Positions 1 to 9,680 of a stretch of 13,134 bases of DNA are shown piece after piece (position 1 is the first letter of the stretch; each line of letters opens with the position of its first letter). This DNA is from Larix sibirica (lineage: Eukaryota > Streptophyta > Pinopsida > Pinales > Pinaceae). The stretch covers positions 5,805 to 18,938 of the forward strand of contig NWUY0300049557.1 of the NCBI GenBank assembly GCA_004151065.3, given 5' to 3'. Made by a program: the position numbers and the translations under genes. The notes beneath the pieces were generated by a model. That model was not told the DNA's origin, did not search any database, and saw only the letters and a list, made by a program, of their open reading frames with translations.

Positions 1-45
1 TGATGATGAGCCCTACTTTGCAGCTCGAAACGTCGAGAATTAACT

Positions 46-420
46 TCACCAACGCAGTTCTCCTCTCCATCCACTGTGGAGTCGAATTTGAGAATCCCCC
101 CCTATGATAAGGGGAAGTAGGCCCAGCCTATTGGAAATCCTAATGCCTTCCAATAAACCAAAAATTTCCATTGCATTGTTCGTGTCATGGCCTATAGATC
201 CAAAGTATACCCAACGAATGGTGTTGGATGGGTCTTTGGTAGCTCCTCCAAATCCTATTGTCCCAGGGTTTCCTTTTGAGGCACCATCAAAGTTGAGTTT
301 GAAGAACCCCATAGGGGGCGCACTCCAGTGTTCAGGGCTAGGAGTGTTCACCTTGGGAGTTTTGTTGTTGGGGGGGGGGAGACCAGATACTAAGCCCCTA
401 GATGACCAAGATTCCTTGTT
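46..420 (-). pseudogene. Element A RNase H domain (partial)
   Basis: This would degrade the RNA strand of the RNA:DNA hybrid during retrotransposition. About 110 residues read without a stop. The first catalytic Asp is in FKLNFDGASKGNPG (codon 286-288), the Glu in NAMEIFG (166-168) and the second Asp in GGDSQ (94-96). The fourth acidic residue and the C-terminal helix are not recognisable: after GDSQ the match is lost before the window edge, by frameshift or rearrangement. A proline-rich linker encoded by a G10 run (370-379 on the plus strand) precedes the domain. The frame shifts near 420 relative to the zf-RVT part. The plus-strand ORF over this region is its antisense shadow. Confidence 0.88.
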
Positions 421-1477
421 CAAAAGGAAAAGTGGGGAGTTTTGAAGTGTTCTAGTCCTTCAAGGCGAGAGTTTCCTGTATATTGTTGGTGATTGCATTC
501 CATATCTCCAAAGGATGCTTATGCTTATCCTAAAAAATTATTATGTTTCTTTCCTTCCATATATTCCAAACCACCACCCCCTATATCAACTCCCACAATC
601 TGTTTATCACAGCGCTCTGAAAGGGATTCGTTTCCCATTCTTTTATAGATTGGACTATATTTCCTTTGATTTTGTTGGTTCTTCTACAAATGGTCGTGAC
701 CTTGTCCCATACTTCTTCAAATAAAGCACAAGAGTCCAGTAAATGGTTTATGGTTTATGGGTGATTACCACATTGGACACAAAAAGAAGGCCCTTGAAGG
801 CCTCTTTTCAAAATATTGTCCCAGGTGAGAATTTTCCGATGGGACAGTAGCCAAAGAAAAGTTGATATTTTTTGGCCAGAAATTGGATTCCCAAATTTTC
901 CTCCAGATAGCATCTGGCGGGTTTCTCGGCACTTGAGTCTTTATTGAGTATGATTATTTGATAGTGAAGGATCCTTTAGGGATATGTCCCCATCCGAGGA
1001 TGTATGGAACTTTATGAATTCATAATTGTCTCCATTGTAGGTCCTTCTAAAGGGTATCGATGTCTTCTGTCCTGGTTGGGGGGACCCATAGGTTCGACGG
1101 TTTCCAAAATCTGAAGTGGGTGGAGTCCGACGGACCCCAGTAATCCTCGACCACTGATCCTTCCATTTGCTGAAGATGGTCCTAGATAGTAGGAGTGTAA
1201 TGAATGTTGTGTAGGATTGGTAGTTGCTACCACGAGTCATGCCAGAAGTTGGCAAGCATGCCTCCTCTTATTTCCCAAAAACTATGTTGTTTATTCAAAG
1301 ATTTATGGAAATTGGTTGCACACCAAATTAAGGGGCCGGGGGGTTTAGATTATAACGGATGCACTGGGAGGAGGGTCAATCTAGGGCATACTTGTTATTC
1401 CATAGTTGTCCCCAAGGAGTGGCATTATTTGTGATCCAATTCCACCATATTTTTGCTGAGAGCACCTCATTATTTAT
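421..1477 (-). pseudogene. Element A connection and zf-RVT zinc-binding region
   Basis: This is the part of LINE ORF2 between the RT thumb and RNase H. Reading toward lower coordinates, a segment with NNATPWGQLW (about 1400-1430) and FWEIRGG (about 1270) leads to the zf-RVT core at about 726-870. The core shows ISTFLWLL, a CxxC pair in FCVQCG (about 770-787) and TINHLLDSC (about 726-750), so the Cys/His ligands are kept. LWELI and VVVWNIWKERN follow, separated by a TAG at a usual Trp position. Further in-frame stops lie just after the CxxC pair and near 530 and 450. The stretch from about 870 down to 421 otherwise reads in one frame. Function is inferred from the family only. Confidence 0.82.
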
Positions 1478-2880
1478 TTATGGGTCCCGAATTCCAAGGC
1501 CTCCTTCCCGCTTAGGTAGGCAGACCTTTTGCCACTTGAAAAGGGCCCACTTGTGGTTGTCATGAGTTCCTACCCAAAGAAAGGATCTTTGAATTTTGTG
1601 TATTACTTTGAGGACCCACATGGGAGCGGAAAGAACATAAAAAAGATAGAGGGGCATTGATTGAAGAACAACTTTGAGGAGAATAAGTATGTTGGGTAAG
1701 TTCAAAGTTTTGAAAGTCCAAGAGGAGATTTTGCTTTCAAGTTTGTCGACGATCTCCTTCCACGAAGAGTTCTTAATGGCTTATTCGAAGAGAGGCACCC
1801 CAAGATATTTGGATGGGAGGGAGGATACATAAAAGCCAAGGATGCGGGAAACATTACGTTGGGTGATAAGATCGGTGTTGAAAAAGAAGATCTTAGATTT
1901 CTCCAGGTCAATGGTGGTACCCGAGGCTTCATAGAAATTACTCAGAGTGCATTTGAGGGTTGTGGATTTTTGAACTGAGGGGTGTCCAAACAGAAGGTTT
2001 CCATCACGAATTCCTGATAAGCAAGGGGGGAGGTTTCCATGGATGGATATCCCTCTGAGAGACGCAATTTCTACTTTGTCTTTGAGCATTTTGCCTAGAC
2101 CTTCGGCCATTAAAATGAACAAGAAGGGATAGAGAGGATATCCTTGATGGATTCCTCTTGAAGGAGACAAGCTAGTGAAAGCGAGACCATTGATAAGTAT
2201 AGAGGAAAAACAGAAGAGGTAAGGGCCATGACCTAGCTATATAGTCCAGTCTTTACTGAAGCCGAAAGAAAGAAGATTTTTTTCCGTGAAATCCCAGCTG
2301 AGTTTTTCAAAAGCTTTAGAGAGGTTAATTTTTACGAGCACCCCCGAGGTTTTGGTGGTTTTCAAAGAGTAGATCACCTTGCGAGCTAGGATGATCCCAT
2401 CAATATTTTTTCGGCCTTCTACATAGCCTGTTTCCTAAGGGGAGATGAGAAGGGGGAGGAGGGATTTAAGATGATTAGCAACCACCTTTGTAATGATTTT
2501 GTAAATAACATTGCAGAGAGAGATGGGTATAAACTTACCAGTGTGGGTTTCTCCATACTCCTTGGGAATTAGCATGAGATAGGTTATGCTCAGAGCAAGG
2601 AGCACCCATTGTTTTCTCCTTGATTCTTCTACTAACTCGAGGAATTCCTGCTTTAAGAGATCCCAACAGTGGTGGAAAATTTGTATGGTGAAACCATCCG
2701 GGCTTGGGGCTTTGCCTTCAACCATTTGATTAATAGTTGTTTCAACCTCCTATATGGAGATGACCTTCATAAGGGAAGCATTGTGCTCAACCATGAGGAT
2801 TTTAGGAATATTAAAATATTGTCTATTGTCTTCTATCGAAGACTCTATATACTAACTATAATTTGGAAAAATTAGATCCC
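1478..2880 (-). pseudogene. Element A reverse transcriptase domain and thumb
   Basis: Fingers: HNASLMK, then GKAPSPDGF, then PISLCNVIYKIITKVVANHL. A TAG sits at about 2434 where the family has a residue before ETGYVEGR. Palm motif A reads KINLSKAFEKLSW (about 2295-2335), with the catalytic Asp replaced by Asn and the second Asp by Glu. A frameshift near 2215 follows. Motif B is SPSRGIHQGYPLYPF (about 2125-2170). Motif C reads IRDGNLLFG near 2000, so the usual paired Asp is lost. LPSKYLGVPL (about 1790-1820) and the thumb (VVLQSMPLYLF, KWALFKW, KREGGLGIRDP; 1478-1705) complete the domain. The enzyme would copy element RNA at the nicked target; this copy cannot be active. Confidence 0.92.
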
Positions 2881-2903
2881 AAGAGAAATTCTGATAAGTA
2901 GAT

Positions 2904-3355
2904 TCAGAGATGTATTTCATCTATAACCAATATTCTCCTATAATGGATTATATGAGCCCAACTTTCCTCCTTAACCAAACCCCTATTAGATAGAGTATCA
3001 GCTTGTATGTTAAATTATATGTCCACATGAGAAAAATTTATGTCTTCAAAAGATTTGAGAGATGTCAATATCCTTTGTTTCCAATATTTCAAAGCTGGTA
3101 CTTGTAGCCTGTATAAACCATCGACCCATTTGATGATTTCCATGGAGTCTCCATATACCTCAATTTGATTGATCCCATATATGTTTTCCAAGAATAATAA
3201 ACCCCTCAGGGAAATTAGTTCCACCTGGGAGTTATTGTCCTCACCACAACCAAAATGCATTTCCAAAATATTATCCTGGTCCAAAATTATCATAGCACAT
3301 GCCCCACAAATGCGCATCTGGGAAGCACCATCGAAAAATCCACAAAAGTAGTATA
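2904..3355 (-). pseudogene. Element B RNase H domain and ORF2 C-terminus
   Basis: RNase H fold with all four acidic active-site residues visible: Asp in FFDGAS (3330-3332), Glu in QVELIS (3219-3221), Asp in YGDSM (3147-3149) and Asp in ADTLSNRG (2997-2999). One nonsense codon separates the strand ending HVDI from the last motif. A tail with VKEESWAH ends at TGA 2904-2906; it aligns with the tail of element C, which contains REG, WLHFKEY and QYMIY before its own TGA. That makes this the probable authentic ORF2 end. Apart from the internal stop, this is the best preserved catalytic domain in the window. Confidence 0.87.
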
Positions 3356-4750
3356 ATCAATGATCGGTGTCTCTCCGTGGATAATTTTATCAGCTGGAAA
3401 ATTACCATGATAATATTTCATAAAATAAAGGACAAAGATTGCTGCCCCATACAAGTTATATGACTTGTTGTCAAATAATACTGAATTGCATAGACATCAA
3501 AGGCACCAAAGGAAAAAAATTGGATAGGTGATATGCATTTTATGATTGTTATACCAATTAGTCAAACAATCAAGTAAAGATTTACTTGACCATGTACCCA
3601 GTTGCCTATAACTGGTAGCAATCTCATCCCAAATCTATAAGGTGAATGCACATTGTGTGAAAAGATGATCAATTGTTCCATCTGCCTTGTAGAATAATTA
3701 AGAAACCGTTGGCCCCATACCACCATGTCTTCTGTATCAATCCCCTGTATTAATCTGGTTGTTTAGTGCTAGCCACATGAAAATCATAATCTTAACTGGT
3801 ACTTTCCATTTTGAGCACAATAAATTATACCACCAACAAGACTATGTGCATGGTGCCTTCGATGAAATTGCCTCATATGCCAATTTTGTAGTAACCAACC
3901 CATCTCCATTACCAAATGACCAATAGATCTGATCAAGATCCCCATTAAGAATAATGCATGCATGTGCCAGTCCTGGAATATATAAGTTCCATTCAATAGC
4001 ATCTGAAACTGTAATATTTAAATCATGCTCCGGAAACCAGGTGGTAATCACTTGTCGATCCACAATGCCATTTGAAACCTGATTAAGAAATGAAACCCCT
4101 TGTTGTTGAATAGTCTGTAGAAGTGAGTAAGAGATTAAACCAGTATGTGATGATCCAAGGATCGGGTCTGTACCCACCCCTAGTTGGAAACTATTACCAA
4201 CATGCCAAGTTATCCATCTGTTCAATAAATGGAATGTCTCGACCAATCCAATCCAGATTGATGAACAATGACTCACTTTCTTATTCACCTATCTAATCTA
4301 GCTTATCACCGTTCTTTGAAATAGGTATTTATCTCTAATGATATTCCCCCATAATCCATGATCTGTAAGGCCTCTCCGTATGATCTTTAAATGCAAATCC
4401 TGAAATGCACCAAAGATTACGAATGCCCCAACCCCCATTTTTCTTTGAGGTAGAAATGAGTTCCCATGAGACCAAGTGGCTACTATGATACTCATGTGAC
4501 CACTTCCAAAGAAAATTATAGAAATATTTCCTGATCTTACTCAGGATGAAGGATGGAACTCAAGCCAGTGAAAACCAGTAGATAGGAATGTTTGCTAGGA
4601 ATGAGTTTAGTAAGGTCATTCAACCCACCATATTCAATTTTCTATGCATCAAACAAGATATATTTTTCTCAACCTTATTAACAAGCCAGATCCAATCATT
4701 GACTAAATATGCATTCGGTTTTTAAAAGTACCCTAAGTAAGACAATCCTG
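3356..4750 (-). pseudogene. Element B thumb, connection and zf-RVT region
   Basis: From the high-coordinate end: the thumb, with MTLLNSFLANIPIYWF and YNFLWKW (about 4520-4650), then GGWGIRNL (about 4430), then TDHGLWGNIIRDKYL (about 4330-4375) after a frameshift. Next is a 148-residue open stretch (3842-4288) with SSIWIGLVETF, ITWHVGNSFQLGVG and AHACIILNG, then a degraded zf-RVT with GTIDHLF (about 3655-3680), then FFLWCL before RNase H. The first Cys pair of the zinc site is not recognisable (a TAA lies there), while the His and last Cys positions are kept. Each block has a counterpart in C (for example MDHGLWVLVIRNKYL at 11011-11055). Confidence 0.82.
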
Positions 4751-5740
4751 AATATCCAAAGGGAAAATGTCCCCTAGCTGGTTTAGGAACTCCTCCGCTA
4801 GATTGAGAGAGTAAAACAAGACTTATGATAGCTTATCAACATCCCAGATGAATAACAAAAATAATCTAAAATGAATTTATAATGGAGCCATTCTTGTTCA
4901 TTTCCAATGCCAAAAATGAGTACGTCATCAACAAATAGAAAATGTGTAATATAGTGATTCTAGGAAACTTTAATTCCATTTATCTTACCTTCTTCCTTTT
5001 CCTGTAGAATAAGGAATCTAAGGCCTTCGATAACTAGGATAAACAGTAATGGAGACATAGGGCATCCCTGTCGTAGTCCCCTAGTGGCCTTGAAGAAAGA
5101 AGTAGGATTGCCATTGAGGAGAACTGTAAAATTTGCAAATGAGATACATCCCATGATCCACTGAGTGATATTATAATCCAACCCGATAATTAGTAGCAAA
5201 ATTCTAATAAAATACCAACCAACTAAGTCACATGCCTTGAACAAATTGATTTTTAGGATCAATGCATCCAATTTCTTAATCTTTGCCAAATGGAGAGTCT
5301 CCCGTTCATTATCAATTGCATACAAAATCAGTCTTTGGTGCAAACTTAAACAAATTGTTCTTGAGATATTCCAAGTGATAGTCCCCCTTAAATCATGAGT
5401 GCAATGGTCTTTGTAATAATCTTATATATCAAGTTGCACAAAGAGATTGACCGTTAATCCTGAAATGAGGCAAGATTAGTGGTCTTCGGGATCAAGGCTA
5501 TGAAAGTGGCATTCAACCACCAAAAACCTTCCCAATCCTCTAAGCATCTTCAACCAGCTTAACCCGTTCCTGTCCCATTATATCAAAGAATTGAATGAAA
5601 AACTCACAGGTCCATCCATCTGGGCGTGGGCTCTTATCTTTCTCCATACTCCTCAAAACTCCCTCAATATCAATTAATGAAATAGGTCTACTAATTTCAA
5701 TACAATCTTGACCAGAAAATATCCTAGGCATCACCTAAAG
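4751..5740 (-). pseudogene. Element B reverse transcriptase domain
   Basis: Fingers: MEKDKSPRPDGWTCEFF (about 5610-5660) followed by a broken stretch (about 5350-5540) with several frame changes. Palm motif A reads LKINLFKACDLV (about 5225-5260), with Asn in place of the catalytic Asp. TQWIMGC leads to motif B, RGLRQGCPMSPLLF (about 5050-5090), which looks intact. Motif C keeps the full FVDD (4924-4935), followed by FGIGNEQEW. The region 4751-4860 is more decayed but leads into the thumb. With one catalytic Asp replaced and the frames broken, no active enzyme is expected. Confidence 0.9.
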
Positions 5741-6312
5741 AATATGCAACTGTGTCTCCAGATTATTAACCTGTGGATTCTTAAATAAGTTGGAGAAATG
5801 TTTAATGGCCTCCTCACCAATACTTGTAGGATCAGATATCCGAGTACCCTTGTTGTCCTCAATATCCAAAACAGCCTTATGTTTTTGTCGATTGTGAGCA
5901 TAAGTATGGAAAAAATATGTATTCTTGTCCCCGCAAGAGATCTGGAGAGCCCGGCTTTTGATTCTCCACAGTTCCTCTTCGGCCTTGAGAAGGAGTTATT
6001 TCTTTCTTTCCAGTTCTCTAATATGCTCAAAATTAGGACTAGCTATTGAATCATAAAATGAACCTGTGTGAAACAACTCAAGCTCCGACTCAATCTCCTG
6101 CAAGTCTGAAAGTAAAATGGATTTTTTTCCCTGATCCATTGCCACCTGCTTCTTCAGTAGTCTAAGAAAAATAGGTAGTTGAATCATAGTAGTTGTCGAA
6201 TTCATAGTAGTAAAAGTACTCCAGAGATGTCTAACAAGCATAATAAAACCCTGTTCCTAAGACCAAAGAGGACAATATGACCCTTCATTGCTTGATGAAA
6301 TGACAATACATC
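5741..6312 (-). pseudogene. Element B endonuclease-RT linker (5' end of the truncated copy)
   Basis: The helical linker lies between endonuclease and RT in L1 ORF2. An 81-residue open stretch (5996-6241) is rich in Leu, Lys and Glu (for example ELERKK) and probably alpha-helical. Downstream, WRIKSRALQISCGDKNTYFF (about 5910-5970) matches the conserved linker block, seen also in C as KRRALWIM then GDRNTIFF (about 9420-9465). SIGEEAIKHFSNLF then leads to the RT fingers. Upstream, GSYCPLWS and EQGFIMLVRHLW with one TAG between them, preceded by IVISSSNEG near 6285-6310, look like the last strand of the endonuclease. Similarity stops at about 6312. Confidence 0.75.
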
Positions 6313-6437
6313 ATTGGTGTATATTTAGGACATTTTATTGGGTAAAGGTGTTTTACATTTTAAAATGTTTGAAATTATGAAAGGGTTTTCATTTTACTTT
6401 GAATTTTATATGCAACATTAAGAGTTCATGTGTATTC
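6313..6437. other. AT-rich spacer between elements B and C, no gene seen
   Basis: 125 bases of AT-rich sequence with no recognisable coding or RNA gene. It lies between the 5' truncation point of B and the left target-site duplication of C, so it is most simply the older host DNA around the insertions. It contains a perfect 14-bp palindrome, ACATTTTAAAATGT, at 6355-6368. Confidence 0.55.
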
Positions 6438-6453
6438 AATATAGGTAGAAGTT
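6438..6453. repeat. Left target-site duplication of element C
   Basis: AATATAGGTAGAAGTT here is repeated exactly at 12858-12873. The two copies sit directly outside the predicted 5' leader and directly after the terminal A-tract of element C, which is where target-primed reverse transcription leaves its duplication. The match does not extend further on either side. Confidence 0.93.
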
Positions 6454-6691
6454 AGGGGCGGCAATGGTGATGTGGCCAAGGTTTTGTGTAGTTTTTGAAA
6501 CTAGGAGTTGGCGACAATGGCAATGCGACCATGGTTTTACGTAGTTTTTGATGCCTTCCAGGGGAGATGGGTTAGGTGTATTTTTCTGCGGTAAATCTTT
6601 CATTAGCATTTGTGTAGTTGGTAGTGGTTGAACTAACTCTCTTGTCTTGTCATTTACTAGACATTCCTGAGAAGTGACAGTGGTCAGAGTG
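6454..6691 (+). promoter_or_regulatory. Element C 5' leader, candidate internal promoter region
   Basis: Sequence between the target-site duplication and the first plausible ORF1 start (ATG 6692-6694). It begins AGGGGCGGCAATGG and is richer in G than the flanks. Full-length LINEs carry their own promoter in the 5' leader, so this is where it would be expected. I see no clear core promoter motif. The one structural feature is a 53-base-period tandem repeat, listed separately. Confidence 0.5.
6457..6551 (+). repeat. Imperfect tandem repeat in the element C leader, period 53
   Basis: Bases 6457-6498 and 6510-6551 match at 34 of 42 positions. Both begin GGCG.CAATGG and end GTAGTTTTTGA. Seven of the eight differences are transitions, and where a CpG differs the second unit keeps it and the first has TpG. 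A third unit is not convincing. Repeated leader units are known in some LINE families, where they act as promoter monomers; that role here is inference. Confidence 0.75.
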
Positions 6692-8341
6692 ATGACCGTA
6701 AACAGTGGTGGGTGGTTCGAGGGGCCGGGGGGGACGTCATCCTCACTATAACTTCATGGCAGTTTTCTAGGGGATTTTGACCCTATTCTTTGTGAACAAG
6801 GCCGACTAGAAAAATTAATGGATGAATTGCTTGAGGCTAATTCATTAGCATTGCTTGAGCCATATTTTTATTTCGTGCAGTGGTGGGGGTTTATCTCATG
6901 GCAGGGGGGGAGGCATCTAAGAATCACAAGGCCCTAAAAGCCTTAAAAAATAGGCATTAATATTACTATGGGTAAATATGTACAACTTTGTCGTGCTTTA
7001 AGTATTTCAGCGTAGGACATTGCTGGAAAAGTCTATTTCACTCATTTGAATCGGACAACACTCTTGGCTTGGGTCACAAAAAATTGGAAACCCATACTTA
7101 ACTATTGTCGAAGGGTTCATTTATTAGTGAACAACTTGATAGTTTTTCATTTTGTTGATGAGAAGCATGTCTCTCGCATCCCGAAGAGACCTTGGGTGGT
7201 AGGCAGAGGATCTCTTTGCTTAAAGAGGTGGAATTCTAACTTCAATCCTCATACAGGGAAGTTTTAATGGATTCATTACTGGCTCCTTTTGAAGGGTTCT
7301 CCATTGGAACTATGGTCACGAGATATTTTTGAATCTATTGCTAATAGGGTAGGTTGTTTAATTTATTTTGATGAGAAATCCTCATTTCATGAAGATAAGC
7401 ACATGATGTGGGTGCTTACAGAGATGGTTGTTGAACTTGGGATTCCATATGTGATTAAAATAATGTGGGGTGATAAGTAGATTCGTCAACCCTTGGACTA
7501 GTAGCGGACCCCATTTCATTTTCACATTTTTGGAGAGGCGGGACACCTAAAAAATACATGTTGTTCAGTGTATCAAGGTAGGGCTGGTGCATGTCTTGGA
7601 AAGGAGAAGATTCAATTGGATGATATTTCTCTAGAGCACCAGGCACAGTCCCCACTTGAACTTTCATTCCCATATAGGATCTGTTCTACTCCTCTAGGTT
7701 ATACAGATTCTTTCTTGGGTAATTTGAGACAACTCTTCCCTGCATGTTTTGAGTCTCTCTCGGAATAATAGTTATTTCTTATAGAAGTTGTTGATAATAG
7801 TAGTTATGTAAAGGCTTGGGTTGGGAACCCTAAGCCAAACATTGAATCCTCTGAACTGTCTGGGGAGGGATATTGGACCGGATATAGGGAGCTGCTAGTT
7901 GCACATGAGGTGCCTTTTACTGGTGGTGGTTCAGTGGAAGCTAACTTAATACTGAAATATTTGCATCTGGAATTTGACTCATAATTAATAAGAGATGAGA
8001 TGCAATCCATTATTGTTGTGGGGTTGAATGAGCATCATGCTGACCCTAGGCGGTTGGAGGATTAGGTCACTGTCACTCCACATATATCTCAAGGGGGTTT
8101 CAATAAGGAACCATTTAAGGTTTTCACTAAGGACCTTTCTGATCTTGAATCCTCCATCCTTAATAATCCTAATGTCAACATTAGGAAAAATAATGGCAAT
8201 AGATGGCATAAATTCCATGTAAGGAATTCATTGGGGGTATCTGATAAGGGGATTAAGGATGGTACTTCAAACATCATTTCCTATTTTATTGTGATTTCAT
8301 ATTCACAAGACTATATTTTTTTATATATTCACGCCTCTTAG
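6692..8341 (+). pseudogene. Element C ORF1 (DUF4283-like, zinc-knuckle gag-like protein), decayed
   Basis: Nucleic-acid-binding ORF1 protein of a plant L1. From ATG 6692 to TAG 8339-8341 is 550 codons in one frame, a usual ORF1 size. About residues 93-263 look like DUF4283: AGKVYFTHL, PWVVGRGSLCLKRWN, FNPHTGKF, LKGSPLELWSRDIFESI. A CCHC knuckle follows at 7520-7561, FHFHIFGEAGHLKNTC, in which the first two Cys positions (7520-7522, 7529-7531) are Phe. The C-terminal half has no recognised domain. Twelve internal stops lie in frame (6749, 6935, 6944, 7013, 7265, 7478, 7499, 7502, 7766, 7769, 7982, 8063), yet only one possible indel is seen, near the G-run at 6904. The true start could be ATG 6968; I prefer 6692 because DFDPILCEQGRLEKLMDELL reads in the same frame. 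Confidence 0.82.
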
Positions 8342-8371
8342 AGCAGAGTTGACCGACAATAATATTTCTTA

Positions 8372-9075
8372 ATGATTATTTTATCTCTAAATATAAGAGG
8401 GGTAGGGGGCACCCCAAAAATAGTGGCCCTTAGGCGGTTATCCTAGTTGGTTACACCTAATATTTTATTGTTTCAAGAGACTATGGTCCCTAGATCGAAG
8501 GCCAGGGAATTAGAATGGAGCTTAGTCTCGACATGGGAATGCTGCTCGGTTGATGCGGTGGGCCTTTTGGGAGGCCTCATTTTGGCTTAGAACCCCTCTA
8601 AGATTAAATGTGACCTTATAGGACTTGTGGTGGTATTATTTTAGATGGACTCTTTCGGGAATTGGAGATGCCTCTACACATTCTCAATAGTTATGGGCCA
8701 TATGCACAGCATAAATATTTTTGGAATGCAGTTGATTGAAGTGGAGTGTTGGACTCTTTGTCCCTCATTATTGCGGGGGACCTAAATTTTATGACTTTTT
8801 CCAGAGAGACATGGGGTATGAATGCAAGGATTGATCCATTGGTGCCTTGGTTTCAAAATTTCATTCTAAATCATAGATCAGTTGATATTGATACTTTTTC
8901 ATCAGTGCCTACTTGGTGTAATGGTCGCATTGAAGCCAATTCTATGGTGAAGAGGATCAATATGTTTCTGTTGGTAGAAAAGCCGATAGATTCAGTGGAT
9001 TTTTGAAAGTCATGGGTCTAAAGTGTGGGCATCTCTGATCATATGCCGATTATCTTACATTTGGAGAAGGGTTTT
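8372..9075 (+). pseudogene. Element C apurinic-like endonuclease domain
   Basis: This would nick the target DNA to prime reverse transcription. Motifs in order: SLNIRG with the N-terminal Asn, LLFQETM with the metal-binding Glu (about 8465-8485), NSYGPYAQ (about 8675), IIAGDLNF with the Asp and Asn of the active site (about 8770-8790), PTWCNGR (about 8910-8930) and SDHMPI with the final Asp-His pair (about 9034-9050). The catalytic residues are kept. A one-base change in frame near 8625 and stops at 8444, 8588, 8737, 9004 and 9019 break it. The usual Trp before NIRG is Leu. This is the only endonuclease domain in the window; A has none and B keeps only its last few residues. Confidence 0.9.
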
Positions 9076-9680
9076 CACAAAATCCAATTTCCTTTTAGAT
9101 ATTGCGAGGTGTGGTATGAAGAGGACGAATTTATTTCCCTAATCAGATCTCACTGGATTTCCTTTTACCAACATCATAGTGGATTGGCTATGAGTTTGCT
9201 ACCTCAGTTTCTTTAATCTCTGAAGGGGATTGTCTTGCCTTGGATTAAAAATCAGAAGTTTTCTCAACATCGAGACCTTATTCGCATTGAAGGTCTTATC
9301 AGGGATCATTATACTTCTTCTGTGATGAGTTATGTTTCGAGTTAATATTTGGAGCACTTAAAGCACCTAGAATTGGAAAATGCCTAGGTTCTTCGTGCGA
9401 AGGAAGCCATCTGGCCTCTTAAGAGAAGGGCTCTTTGGATAATGTAGGGGGATCGTAATACCATATTTTTTCAGATCATCGTTGGAGGCACAATGTTATT
9501 TGGAATATTGAATATCATATTGGCAAGAAGTACACTACTCAGCTGGGTATTGAAGATTCTGCATCCATGTTTTTTTCAAATATTTTTAAAATCCCTTAAT
9601 CAATAATATTTCTTCACAAATACGTGTTTTACAATGTATGCCCTGTATAGTTTCCGATGAAGAAAGTGATGAAGTAGAGA
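9076..9680 (+). pseudogene. Element C endonuclease-RT linker
   Basis: FPFRYCEVWYEEDEF (about 9087-9132) opens the linker, as in many L1 ORF2 proteins. A charged helical stretch follows, then KRRALWIM and GDRNTIFF (about 9420-9465) separated by a TAG, matching the block in element B. Frames change near 9475 (WRHNVIWNIEYHIG then reads in another frame) and near 9598. This is the most frame-broken part of ORF2. Confidence 0.78.

Larger units (their letters stand above)
1..2880 (-). mobile_element. Element A: 5'-truncated plant L1-type LINE, ORF2 remnant
   Basis: On the minus strand, in order from high to low coordinate, lie RT fingers (GKAPSPDGF near 2700), RT motifs, the conserved LPSKYLG block, thumb, a Cys/His zf-RVT segment and an RNase H domain. 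This order is diagnostic of ORF2 of plant L1 elements. The copy starts inside the RT fingers, so the endonuclease and ORF1 are missing, as expected for 5'-truncated insertion. The 3' end lies beyond the left edge. Reading continuity breaks at frameshifts near 2215, 1310 and 420 and at several nonsense codons. Its sequence blocks differ clearly from those of elements B and C, so it is a separate family. Confidence 0.9.
2885..6312 (-). mobile_element. Element B: 5'-truncated plant L1-type LINE related to element C
   Basis: Minus-strand ORF2 remnant from the very end of the endonuclease domain through linker, RT, thumb, zf-RVT and RNase H to a terminal stop at 2904-2906. It shares motifs with C throughout: TQWIMGC, RGLRQ.CP.SPLLF, FGIG with EW.HYK, DHGLW and HACI, plus a matching C-terminal tail. 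It therefore belongs to the same family or a sister one, but it diverges at roughly half of positions by eye. Upstream of about 6312 the translation no longer resembles an L1 ORF2, so the insert is 5'-truncated. The 3' UTR seen in C is absent; element A starts within about 40 bases of the ORF2 stop. Confidence 0.9.

Noticed and set aside
104-445. 113-codon open frame on the plus strand
   Set aside because: It is the exact antisense of the element A RNase H domain, whose minus-strand reading has the family motifs.
515-724. Plus-strand open frame of 69 codons
   Set aside because: Antisense of the zf-RVT downstream region of element A; the minus strand shows TINHLLDSC and VVVWNIWKERN.
6355-6368. 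Palindrome ACATTTTAAAATGT as a regulatory site
   Set aside because: A 14-bp AT-rich palindrome is not rare in 13 kb of such sequence and no gene lies beside it.
6692-6967. A separate small gene upstream of ORF1
   Set aside because: It is in the same frame as ORF1, inside the element C borders, and makes up a plausible ORF1 N-terminus; no independent family was recognised.
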